DNA of 16,142 nucleotides. It comes from an uncultured Clostridia bacterium (GTDB lineage: Bacteria > Bacillota_A > Clostridia > Oscillospirales > Oscillospiraceae). Every line of letters starts with the position of its first letter. The stretch's first letter is position 1. The stretch is taken from assembly GCA_949289625.1 (NCBI GenBank), contig CASEPH010000434.1:1-16142 (forward strand), written 5' to 3'. Below, piece by piece: positions 6,905 through 12,970 of the stretch. The position numbers and the translations under genes were made by a program. The notes beneath the pieces were generated by a model. It had not been told where the DNA came from and did not search any database. It saw only the letters and a list, made by a program, of their open reading frames with translations.

Positions 6905-7884
6905 ATGCCGGCCCTCTTTTCGCTGCGAATCTGGATTGCCACCGCAATGATCAGGATTGCGCCCTTCACAATATATTGCAGATTGGAGTCCAGACCCATA
7001 ATGGTAAAGCTGTTGTCGATGATACCGAGAATCAGCACGCCGATCACAGTTCCAAAAATGGTTCCCTTGCCGCCCTTGATGGAGAGTCCTCCCAGTACAA
7101 TGGCGGTCAGCGCCGTAAACTCATAGCCGTATCCCATTTTGGGTTGTGCCGACATGATTCTGGAACACATGACAACGGAAGCCAAGCCTGTCAAAAAGCC
7201 CGAAAGGGTATAGACCGAGACAATAATACCTGTGGAATGGATGCCGGAAAATTTCGCGTTTACCGCGTTGCTGCCAACGGCGTAGATATGGGCGCCGTAG
7301 ACGGTTTTCCGCAGTATGATGGAGCAGACCACTGCCACCACAGCCAGGATGATGACCGGCATGGGAATCCCAAGGACACTGCCCTGTCCCAGGAATTTAT
7401 AGGCCGCCATATCCTGAGAGCCAAACAGGGAAGTGTTCTTTTTCAGGAACAGAAGGACGGCTCCGGTATAGAGACTCATCATGCCCAAGGTGGACACGAA
7501 GGAGTTCAGGCGGATGATGCCCACCAGAATGCCATTAAGGAGGCCGCCTACCAATCCAAGGCCCAGGGGAACCAGAACTGCCAGCACCTGGTTTTCCACT
7601 CCGGGGGTGATGAAGTAGCAAGAGACGCAGGCCAGGAAGGTCAGCATCATGCCGGCGGACAGATCCGTGCGGCCGGTAAGCATGACAAAGGTAATGCCGC
7701 AGGAGATAATTCCATAGACCGCCACTTGCCGATGAAGATTCAGCCTGTTGTCTTCGGTGACAAAGGCGGGGTTAATCAGGGCCACCACGATCACATAGGC
7801 GATGATCATCAGATAGATTCCGCGGATATGGTGGTCAGTCATCCACGCGGAAAGCTGATTCCATTTCTGCTTTATGTCGTTCAT
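6901..7884 (-). CDS. RbsC-type ABC sugar permease, first copy
   Basis: A 327-residue membrane subunit of the same family as its downstream neighbour, but clearly diverged from it. Motifs are VMLTGRTDLSAGMML near residues 60-75 and AIVLGGLSIKGGKGTIFGTVIG, the ATPase coupling loop. The N-terminus is a short soluble tail before the first hydrophobic helix at about residue 22. ATGA overlaps link it both to the ATPase gene upstream and to the second permease gene downstream. Two non-identical permeases plus one fused ATPase is the Mgl/Als-like arrangement with a heterodimeric pore. Confidence 0.93.
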   Translation of the reverse strand: MNDIKQKWNQLSAWMTDHHIRGIYLMIIAYVIVVALINPAFVTEDNRLNLHRQVAVYGIISCGITFVMLTGRTDLSAGMMLTFLACVSCYFITPGVENQVLAVLVPLGLGLVGGLLNGILVGIIRLNSFVSTLGMMSLYTGAVLLFLKKNTSLFGSQDMAAYKFLGQGSVLGIPMPVIILAVVAVVCSIILRKTVYGAHIYAVGSNAVNAKFSGIHSTGIIVSVYTLSGFLTGLASVVMCSRIMSAQPKMGYGYEFTALTAIVLGGLSIKGGKGTIFGTVIGVLILGIIDNSFTIMGLDSNLQYIVKGAILIIAVAIQIRSEKRAGI

Positions 7885-9392
7885 ACATTCACACCTCCCA
7901 ACGCGGCTGCCAATATGGCCTTGTCGGTAGCTTCTTCCCGGGGGAATTCTGCTGTAATTTTTCCTTCGAATACCGTGACAATCCGGTCGCAGATGCCCAG
8001 AATCTCATTCATTTCCGAAGATACTACAATGACGCAGACACCCTTTTGGGCCAGGTCACAGATGATCCCGTAGATTTCCGCCTTGGATCCCACGTCGATT
8101 CCCCGGGTGGGTTCATCCAGAATCAGAATATCCGGTTCCTCCAGAAGCCACTTGGCGATGACCACCTTTTGCTGGTTGCCGCCGGAGAGGTTGCCGGCCA
8201 ACTGCTGGGGACTTGGGGTTTTGACCCGAATACTTTCTATGTAGGAATCTGCCAGTGCGGACTGCTGTTTCTTGTTGATGAAGCCAAGACGGCTGATTTT
8301 TGGAAGCTTGACCAGGGTCATGTTTGCCAAAACGCTGAGGCGAAGGGCAAGCCCCTCTTTTTTACGGTCTTCCGGCACCAGGGCCAAGCCATGGGCTGTG
8401 GCCTGGGCAGGATTTGCGATTTTGACTTCGTTACCGCCAATATAGATTTTTCCACTGTCCAGCTTATCCACACCAAAGATGGCACGCATGATCTCGGAGC
8501 GACCCGCGCCTACCAGACCGAAAAAGCCCAATACCTCGCCTCTGCGCGCTTCGAAGGAAACATTCTCGAACGCGCCCTTGCGGGAAAGGCCTTCGACCCG
8601 AAGAATGGGTTCGCCCAGCTCTGCCGGCTGCTTGTTGTACATATTGCTTAAGGGACGGCCCAACATATATTCGATGAGCTTCTGACGGGTGATGCCCTGA
8701 TTTTCCACCGTGGTCACGTTTCGTCCGTCGCAAAGCACGGTAATGCGGTCGCTAATGGCCAGGACTTCGTCAAGCTTGTGGGAGATGTAGATGATGGAGG
8801 TGCCTTCTTCCTTCAGCTGTCGGATCAGGTCCATGAGAATGTCCGCTTCACGATCGGTCAAAGAGGAGGTGGGTTCATCCATGATGATGATACGGGCGTT
8901 TCTGGTCAGGGCCCGCCCGATCTCGATCATCTGCTGCTGGGCGATGGACAGATCTCCGGCCATCACCTTGGGAGAGACCTCCAGATGGATCCGCTCCAGC
9001 ACCTTTTCCGCTGCTGCATATTGGGTCTTGCCGTCCAGGAATCCCCCTTTGACAGGCCAGTTCCCCAGGAAAAGGTTCTTGGCTACGTCAATCTGGGGAA
9101 CAATGGACAATTCCTGATAGATACAGGCAATGCCTGCCTCTATGGCCTGATAGGGATGGGTGAAATTGACCTGCTTCCCGTCGATCAGGAGCTGACCTTC
9201 ATTCATCTGATGAAAGCCGGTCATGACCTTGATGAGGGTGGATTTTCCTGCGCCGTTTTCTCCCACTAGCGCATGGACCTCCCCGGGACGAATGTCCAGA
9301 TTGACGCCGGACAGGGCCGTTACGCCGGGAAATTTCTTTGTAATGTTCCGCAGCTCCAGAATTGGAGCATTGGAGGTTTCTTTCTTTTCCAT
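7881..9392 (-). CDS. RbsA/MglA-type two-domain sugar ABC ATPase
   Basis: A 503-residue cytoplasmic ATPase with two fused nucleotide-binding domains, powering the importer. N-terminal domain: Walker A GENGAGKST (44-52), signature LSIAQQQ (148-154), Walker B IIIMDEP (168-174), SHK switch near 205. C-terminal domain: degenerate Walker A GLVGAGRSE (292-300, Lys replaced by Arg, as is usual in this family), signature LSGGNQQK (402-409), Walker B ILILDEPTRGID (422-433). GGAGG precedes the ATG. It lies 20 nt downstream of the ene-reductase gene and overlaps the next permease gene by 4 nt, placing the reductase and transporter in one transcript. Confidence 0.95.
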   Translation of the reverse strand: MEKKETSNAPILELRNITKKFPGVTALSGVNLDIRPGEVHALVGENGAGKSTLIKVMTGFHQMNEGQLLIDGKQVNFTHPYQAIEAGIACIYQELSIVPQIDVAKNLFLGNWPVKGGFLDGKTQYAAAEKVLERIHLEVSPKVMAGDLSIAQQQMIEIGRALTRNARIIIMDEPTSSLTDREADILMDLIRQLKEEGTSIIYISHKLDEVLAISDRITVLCDGRNVTTVENQGITRQKLIEYMLGRPLSNMYNKQPAELGEPILRVEGLSRKGAFENVSFEARRGEVLGFFGLVGAGRSEIMRAIFGVDKLDSGKIYIGGNEVKIANPAQATAHGLALVPEDRKKEGLALRLSVLANMTLVKLPKISRLGFINKKQQSALADSYIESIRVKTPSPQQLAGNLSGGNQQKVVIAKWLLEEPDILILDEPTRGIDVGSKAEIYGIICDLAQKGVCVIVVSSEMNEILGICDRIVTVFEGKITAEFPREEATDKAILAAALGGVNV

Positions 9393-9412
9393 ACTCCTGC
9401 CTCCAGACTGTA

Positions 9413-11377
9413 TTACCGGATCTGAATGGATGCGTGGAAGGCGTCCTGGTTGGCGTCGGCGATGAGACGGCCGCTGCCGACGCAGTCGCCCACCACATAA
9501 ACACCTTCGGCATACATGCGGCGCAGTTCGTTTGCCAGCTTGTCGTCGGGCTTGACGCCCAGCGCCAGCACAAAGGTGTCGCCCTCATAGGCGTGTTCGT
9601 TGCCCTCGCTGTCCACGGCAATTACCTTGTCCCGCTCGAACCGGACGATCTTTCGGTCACCCCAGAGAGCCACGCCGTACTTTTCCAGCTGATACATGAC
9701 TTCAATGTGGTTGAATACCGGCATGGACGCGGCAAAGTCCTCCACGGGGATCATGTCGATGACTGTGACATTTTTCCCTTCCATGCCCAGCATGATGGCG
9801 CATTCCAGTCCCACCACGCCACCGCCGCAGATCACCACATTCTGGCCCACGGGGACGGTATGATGCTCCACATCCTTCACCGCCTTCACATTGGGGCCGT
9901 CCACGCCGGGGACCTTGGGGACAATGTATGTGGAGCCGGTGGCCACAATGATGGCGTCCGGATTCTTTTCCCGGACCATTTCGGCGGTGACCTCCACGCC
10001 AAAGTGAAGATTGGCGCCGCAGCGTTCTGTCTCCCGCACATCCCAGTCCCGATAGAGCCGGAGATATTCCTTAAAGGGGGCGATGGTGGCGTCGTTCATC
10101 AGACCGCCCAGACGATCGCTCTTTTCATACAGATCCACATGGTGGCCCATCTTGGTCAGCGTCTGGGCCGCCATCATGCCGCCGGGACCGCCGCCGATGA
10201 CCATGACGTTCTGCTCCCGTCCGGACTTGACCAGCTCTGTCAGATCCAGATCCTTGCCTAACAGGGGGTTGATGGCACAGCGCATGGAGGTACCATAGTT
10301 GTTGGCGTTGCCGCACCAGTCACAGCGGGTGCAGGGCCGGACCTGATCGGCATGGCCTCGGACAGATTTGTGGATCAGCTCATGATCTGCCATGTAGGCC
10401 TTTGCCATGACCACAATATCCGCCTTGCCGGAGGAGATGATGTCCTCGGCCTCCTGGAGGGACGTGATATTGCCCACCACAGCGACCGGAACGTGCAGCC
10501 GCTTTTTTGCTTCCGCGGCAAAGGCCACGTTCAGCTGACGGCCCTTGAAATAGGTGGGAATGGTATAGGTGGAACCGTAATTGAAGAAGATGTTGCCTCT
10601 GGAAACATGGATGATGTCCACATATTCCTGGGCCTTCTCCATGAACTGGAGGGATTCCTCCAACTGAAGGCCATCCTCCGTATCCTCCTGGGCGGAGCAG
10701 CGGCATTCAATCACCATGTTCGGTACCGCTTCCCGGACTGCCTTCAATACGGACAGGGGATACCGCATCCGATTTTCCAGACTGCCGCCGTAATCGTCGG
10801 TCCGATGGTTGGAGGCCGGAGAGAGGAACTGAGCCAAAAGGTTATTATGGGCACAGTGGATCATGATGATCTTTAGGCCGGCCTTTTGACAGCGGATGGC
10901 ACAGTCCACAAACTGCTGCCGGATGTAAGCCATATCCTCTTCGTTCATGGGCTTAATATAGCCCAGCGGTCCGCCGTTCAGGGGCACGTCGGAAGGGGCC
11001 AGCGCAGGATTTCCAGGAGATGCCACGCTGCCACGGCCTGCGTGGGCCAGCTCCACGGACATTTCCGCACCGTTTTCTCTGGCAGTCCGGGCCATCATTT
11101 CCAGACCGTGAATGCACCGGTCTTGGGTTACATTCAGCTCGCAGACCCATGCGGAGGAATCACTGTGAATTACGGGGGTGTTGCCGATGGTCAGGTATCC
11201 CACGCCGGTTTTAGCCTGCCAGGCCACAAAGTCCAGCATCTCCTGGGTTACTTCGCCTTCGGGAGAGCATTTGAGCACCACGGTGGGTGCGTATTCCAGC
11301 CGGTTTTTTAAGGTTAGACCCCGGATTTTTAGAGGATCAAATACATGGGGATAGCGGTCATTTAATACAGCGCACAT
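9413..11377 (-). CDS. Fe-S Old Yellow Enzyme-type NADH:flavin oxidoreductase (ene-reductase family)
   Basis: A 654-residue cytoplasmic flavoenzyme of the 2,4-dienoyl-CoA reductase / BaiCD-BaiH / daidzein reductase architecture: an N-terminal FMN TIM barrel (about 1-345), a 4Fe-4S cysteine cluster, then an FAD/NAD(P)H-binding half with GGGPGG at 395-400 and a second dinucleotide motif CGGGVVGLE near 517. The barrel has FLSPASNHRTDDYGGSLENR (184-203). Two deviations stand out: the usual H-x-A-H-G-Y-L reads HCAHNNL (174-180), so the proton-donating Tyr is Asn179, and the cluster Cys spacing is CX2CX2CX11C (349, 352, 355, 367) instead of CX2CX3CX11C. AGGAGG precedes the ATG by 7 nt. First gene of the ABC operon and divergent from an SDR-VOC pair. 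It probably reduces a C=C bond or acts on a related oxidised substrate; the substrate is unknown. Confidence 0.92.
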   Translation of the reverse strand: MCAVLNDRYPHVFDPLKIRGLTLKNRLEYAPTVVLKCSPEGEVTQEMLDFVAWQAKTGVGYLTIGNTPVIHSDSSAWVCELNVTQDRCIHGLEMMARTARENGAEMSVELAHAGRGSVASPGNPALAPSDVPLNGGPLGYIKPMNEEDMAYIRQQFVDCAIRCQKAGLKIIMIHCAHNNLLAQFLSPASNHRTDDYGGSLENRMRYPLSVLKAVREAVPNMVIECRCSAQEDTEDGLQLEESLQFMEKAQEYVDIIHVSRGNIFFNYGSTYTIPTYFKGRQLNVAFAAEAKKRLHVPVAVVGNITSLQEAEDIISSGKADIVVMAKAYMADHELIHKSVRGHADQVRPCTRCDWCGNANNYGTSMRCAINPLLGKDLDLTELVKSGREQNVMVIGGGPGGMMAAQTLTKMGHHVDLYEKSDRLGGLMNDATIAPFKEYLRLYRDWDVRETERCGANLHFGVEVTAEMVREKNPDAIIVATGSTYIVPKVPGVDGPNVKAVKDVEHHTVPVGQNVVICGGGVVGLECAIMLGMEGKNVTVIDMIPVEDFAASMPVFNHIEVMYQLEKYGVALWGDRKIVRFERDKVIAVDSEGNEHAYEGDTFVLALGVKPDDKLANELRRMYAEGVYVVGDCVGSGRLIADANQDAFHASIQIR

Positions 11378-11409
11378 AACATTACCTCCTGTGTTTTTGC
11401 TTCATCCGC

Positions 11410-11437
11410 ATTATAGGACAGCCCGGGAAAAATTCAA
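11410..11437 (-). promoter_or_regulatory. Promoter of the ene-reductase/ABC operon
   Basis: On the minus strand TTGAAT (11432-11437) and a consensus TATAAT (11410-11415) are spaced 16 nt apart, 33 nt upstream of the start codon at 11377. This gives a short leader that includes the AGGAGG site. Confidence 0.72.
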
Positions 11438-11458
11438 AATATGTCTTTTTGCGTTTTT

Positions 11459-11478
11459 TATAATCTTCTGTTTATAAT
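11459..11478. repeat. 20-bp direct repeat, copy 1
   Basis: TATAATC-t-TC-t-GTTTATAAT matches the copy at 11521-11540 at 18 of 20 positions, offset by 62 bp (about six helical turns). It contains two TATAAT half-sites 14 bp apart and lies just upstream of the minus-strand -35. It is a plausible activator or repressor site shared by the two divergent operons. Confidence 0.5.
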
Positions 11479-11482
11479 GCCG

Positions 11483-11495
11483 GCAATATTATTGC
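11483..11495. promoter_or_regulatory. 13-bp perfect palindrome, likely operator
   Basis: GCAATA-T-TATTGC is a perfect 6-1-6 dyad lying between the two copies of the direct repeat and between the divergent promoters. An adjoining TGCCGGCA (11478-11485) is also self-complementary, and GCCGG recurs at 11501-11505. The position suits a regulator controlling both operons; the LysR-type protein at 14366-15325 is a candidate but not demonstrated. Confidence 0.5.
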
Positions 11496-11511
11496 ATTTT
11501 GCCGGGAAATG

Positions 11512-11540
11512 TTGACCGAGTATAATCATCCGTTTATAAT
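11512..11540 (+). promoter_or_regulatory. Promoter of the SDR-VOC operon
   Basis: TTGACC (11512-11517), a 17-nt spacer and consensus TATAAT (11535-11540) form a near-ideal sigma-A promoter. The -10 and spacer lie inside the second copy of the 20-bp direct repeat, so a protein bound to that repeat would block the promoter. The predicted transcript has a leader of about 135 nt. Confidence 0.82.
11521..11540. repeat. 20-bp direct repeat, copy 2
   Basis: TATAATC-a-TC-c-GTTTATAAT, the partner of the copy at 11459-11478 with two mismatches. It coincides with the spacer and -10 of the plus-strand promoter. Part of the similarity could come from both copies containing -10-like hexamers, but the conserved CnTCnG core between them argues for more than that. 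Confidence 0.5.
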
Positions 11541-11598
11541 AAAAAAACAAATACATATTTTACAAAAGTTTTGACTGCGGCTATAGTAAACCCGTACC

Positions 11599-11652
11599 GG
11601 TTCTCTTATGGCCACTTCCTGCCTGGATGGCGGAGCACAGGCCGGAGAGACC
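11599..11652 (+). other. Possible hairpin in the SDR-VOC mRNA leader
   Basis: The long leader can fold: GGTTCTCT (11599-11606) with AGAGACC (11646-11652, one bulged T) as outer stem, and GCCTG (11621-11625) with CAGGC (11638-11642) as inner stem. It does not match any riboswitch class I can recognise, and the pairing is short, so this is tentative. Confidence 0.25.
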
Positions 11653-11680
11653 AAATGTAACAAGAAATGAGGGCTTTACG

Positions 11681-12460
11681 ATGTACGAAGAAATGAAAGG
11701 AAAAGTAATCTTCATCACCGGCGCAGCTTCGGGCATGGGTCGGGCCGTAGCAGTTCGGTTTGGACAGCTGGGCGTGAAGGTAGCAGTGGTGGCCCGGAAC
11801 GAAAAAGGCGGCCAGGAAACCGTAAACATGATTCGCAGCGCAGGCGGTACGGCAGAATTCATTCGCTGCGATGTCAGCTCCGATGAAGAAGTAAAGGCGG
11901 CGGTGGAAAAAACGGTGACCCTCTTCGGATCCTTGGACTATGCCTTTAATAATGCTGGCTGCGGAGCCGACGGTGTTCATATTCCCTTTGCGCCGCTGAC
12001 GGATGTCACAGAGGCGGATTGGTGTAAGGTCATCAACACCAACCTCACTGGCGTGTTCCACTGCCTAAAGTATGAGCTGCAGCAGATGAACAAGCAGGGG
12101 AGCGGTGCCATCGTCAACACCGCTTCCATCGGCGGATTGAAAATGGTGCCCAATTTTGGCGCCTATGGTCCCTCAAAGGCCGGCGTGATCGCCATCACCC
12201 AGACTGCCGCCCTGGAAAACGCCAAGGCAGGGATCCGGGTCAATGTGATTTGCCCGGGACCCACCACCGGCACCAATTTGATGCAGAGCAGCATGGATTC
12301 CGGAGCCCAGGACGTGGATTTCCTGATTCAGAATGTGATCCCTCTGGGCAAGCTGGGTACCACCGAGGATATTGTAAATTCTGTGGTATTCCTCTGCTCG
12401 GAACTCTCCGGTCACATCACCGGCATGGCCCTGCCGGTCTGCGGCGGCATGCAGATGTAA
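11681..12460 (+). CDS. Short-chain dehydrogenase/reductase (classical SDR)
   Basis: A 259-residue NAD(P)-dependent oxidoreductase of the classical SDR family (hydroxysteroid dehydrogenase / FabG-like). Seen: cofactor motif TGAASGMG (13-20), NNAG (90-93), Asn121, catalytic Ser149 in NTASIGG, and YGPSK giving Tyr162/Lys166, so the full tetrad is intact. VVARN after the second strand puts Arg39 where NADP(H)-preferring enzymes have a basic residue. The C-terminus LPVCGGMQM fits the family. An in-frame ATG lies at 11627, but the one at 11681 gives the standard N-terminus and has GAGGG about 8 nt upstream. It is divergent from the ene-reductase operon and 12 nt ahead of the VOC gene. Likely role: ketone/alcohol interconversion on the same substrate; the substrate is unknown. 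Confidence 0.93.
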   Translation: MYEEMKGKVIFITGAASGMGRAVAVRFGQLGVKVAVVARNEKGGQETVNMIRSAGGTAEFIRCDVSSDEEVKAAVEKTVTLFGSLDYAFNNAGCGADGVHIPFAPLTDVTEADWCKVINTNLTGVFHCLKYELQQMNKQGSGAIVNTASIGGLKMVPNFGAYGPSKAGVIAITQTAALENAKAGIRVNVICPGPTTGTNLMQSSMDSGAQDVDFLIQNVIPLGKLGTTEDIVNSVVFLCSELSGHITGMALPVCGGMQM

Positions 12461-12472
12461 GGAGGTGCTTGG

Positions 12473-12838
12473 ATGAACTTCCGCTTTTCTCACAATTGCC
12501 TGTTTGTTCAGGATCTGGACCGGGCTCTGAAGTTCTATCAGGAAGCATTGGGACTCCATACCGCCAAGGTCATGCATCCCAGCGATATGGATGCGACGTT
12601 GGTATTCCTGTCCGATGGGGAATCCGCCCATCAGCTGGAGATCGGCTATGTTCCCGCCCGGACTGCCCCCTACACCCAGGGAGACAATGAATTCCATATT
12701 GCTTTTTCTGTAGAAGATATGGAAGCGGCCCATGCGCTCCATGAAAAAATGGGCTGTATCGTTCGAGATCCGGAGACGGAGCCGGTGTACTTCATTCAGG
12801 ACCCGGATGGATATATGATCGAAATAATACCCCGGTAG
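12473..12838 (+). CDS. VOC-family (glyoxalase I-like) metalloprotein
   Basis: A 121-residue single vicinal-oxygen-chelate protein. Glyoxalase-I-type metal ligands are all present at the expected places: His7 (SHNCLFV), Glu56 (HQLEIGY), His75 (EFHIAFSV) and Glu117 (YMIEIIP); PVYFIQDPDGYMIEI is the typical C-terminal block. AAGGAGGTG lies just before the ATG, 12 nt after the SDR stop, so the two form an operon. Lactoylglutathione lyase is the default family label, but most clostridia lack glutathione, and VOC proteins also serve as epimerases, racemases and lyases. The pairing with an SDR and an ene-reductase favours an epimerase or racemase acting in the same pathway. Confidence 0.9.
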   Translation: MNFRFSHNCLFVQDLDRALKFYQEALGLHTAKVMHPSDMDATLVFLSDGESAHQLEIGYVPARTAPYTQGDNEFHIAFSVEDMEAAHALHEKMGCIVRDPETEPVYFIQDPDGYMIEIIPR

Positions 12839-12846
12839 ATGCGCAA

Positions 12847-12885
12847 AGCATGGCCCCCTCCGGCTTTGTCGGAGGGGGCCATGCT
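12847..12885 (+). terminator. Very strong hairpin after the VOC gene
   Basis: A perfect 16-bp stem, AGCATGGCCCCCTCCG (12847-12862) with CGGAGGGGGCCATGCT (12870-12885), closes a 7-nt loop 8 nt after the VOC stop. It is surely a transcript-end or insulating structure, but it lacks the usual T-run (GCTGTACCGG follows), so termination may need a factor. Confidence 0.7.
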
Positions 12886-12911
12886 GCTGTACCGGCTTGG
12901 CACAAATTCGG

Positions 12912-12940
12912 TCCACATTTTGAGACAATATTGGTATACT
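12912..12940 (+). promoter_or_regulatory. Promoter of the MATE transporter gene
   Basis: TCCACA (12912-12917) and TATACT (12935-12940) are spaced by 17 nt, about 30 nt before the ATG at 12971. The palindrome CAATATTG (12926-12933) lies in the spacer. The -35 matches consensus at only four of six bases. Confidence 0.55.
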
Positions 12941-12970
12941 GGAAAAAAGACTAGGAGGGGAGCGGTACCA

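Noticed and set aside
6889..8073. 394-residue plus-strand open frame across a permease gene
   Set aside because: It is antisense to genes with ATGA-coupled starts and strong motifs, and its His/Gln/Asp-rich composition is typical of a complementary-strand shadow.
9362..10261. 299-residue plus-strand open frame opposite the ene-reductase
   Set aside because: It is antisense to conserved dinucleotide-binding and 4Fe-4S motifs; composition is shadow-like.
11571..11576. TTGACT as an additional -35 for the SDR gene
   Set aside because: No -10-like hexamer stands 16-18 nt downstream; the promoter at 11512-11540 is far better.
12473..12838. Calling the VOC protein a lactoylglutathione lyase
   Set aside because: All four metal ligands fit, but the VOC fold covers many reactions, and glutathione is generally absent in clostridia; the operon context does not suggest methylglyoxal detoxification.
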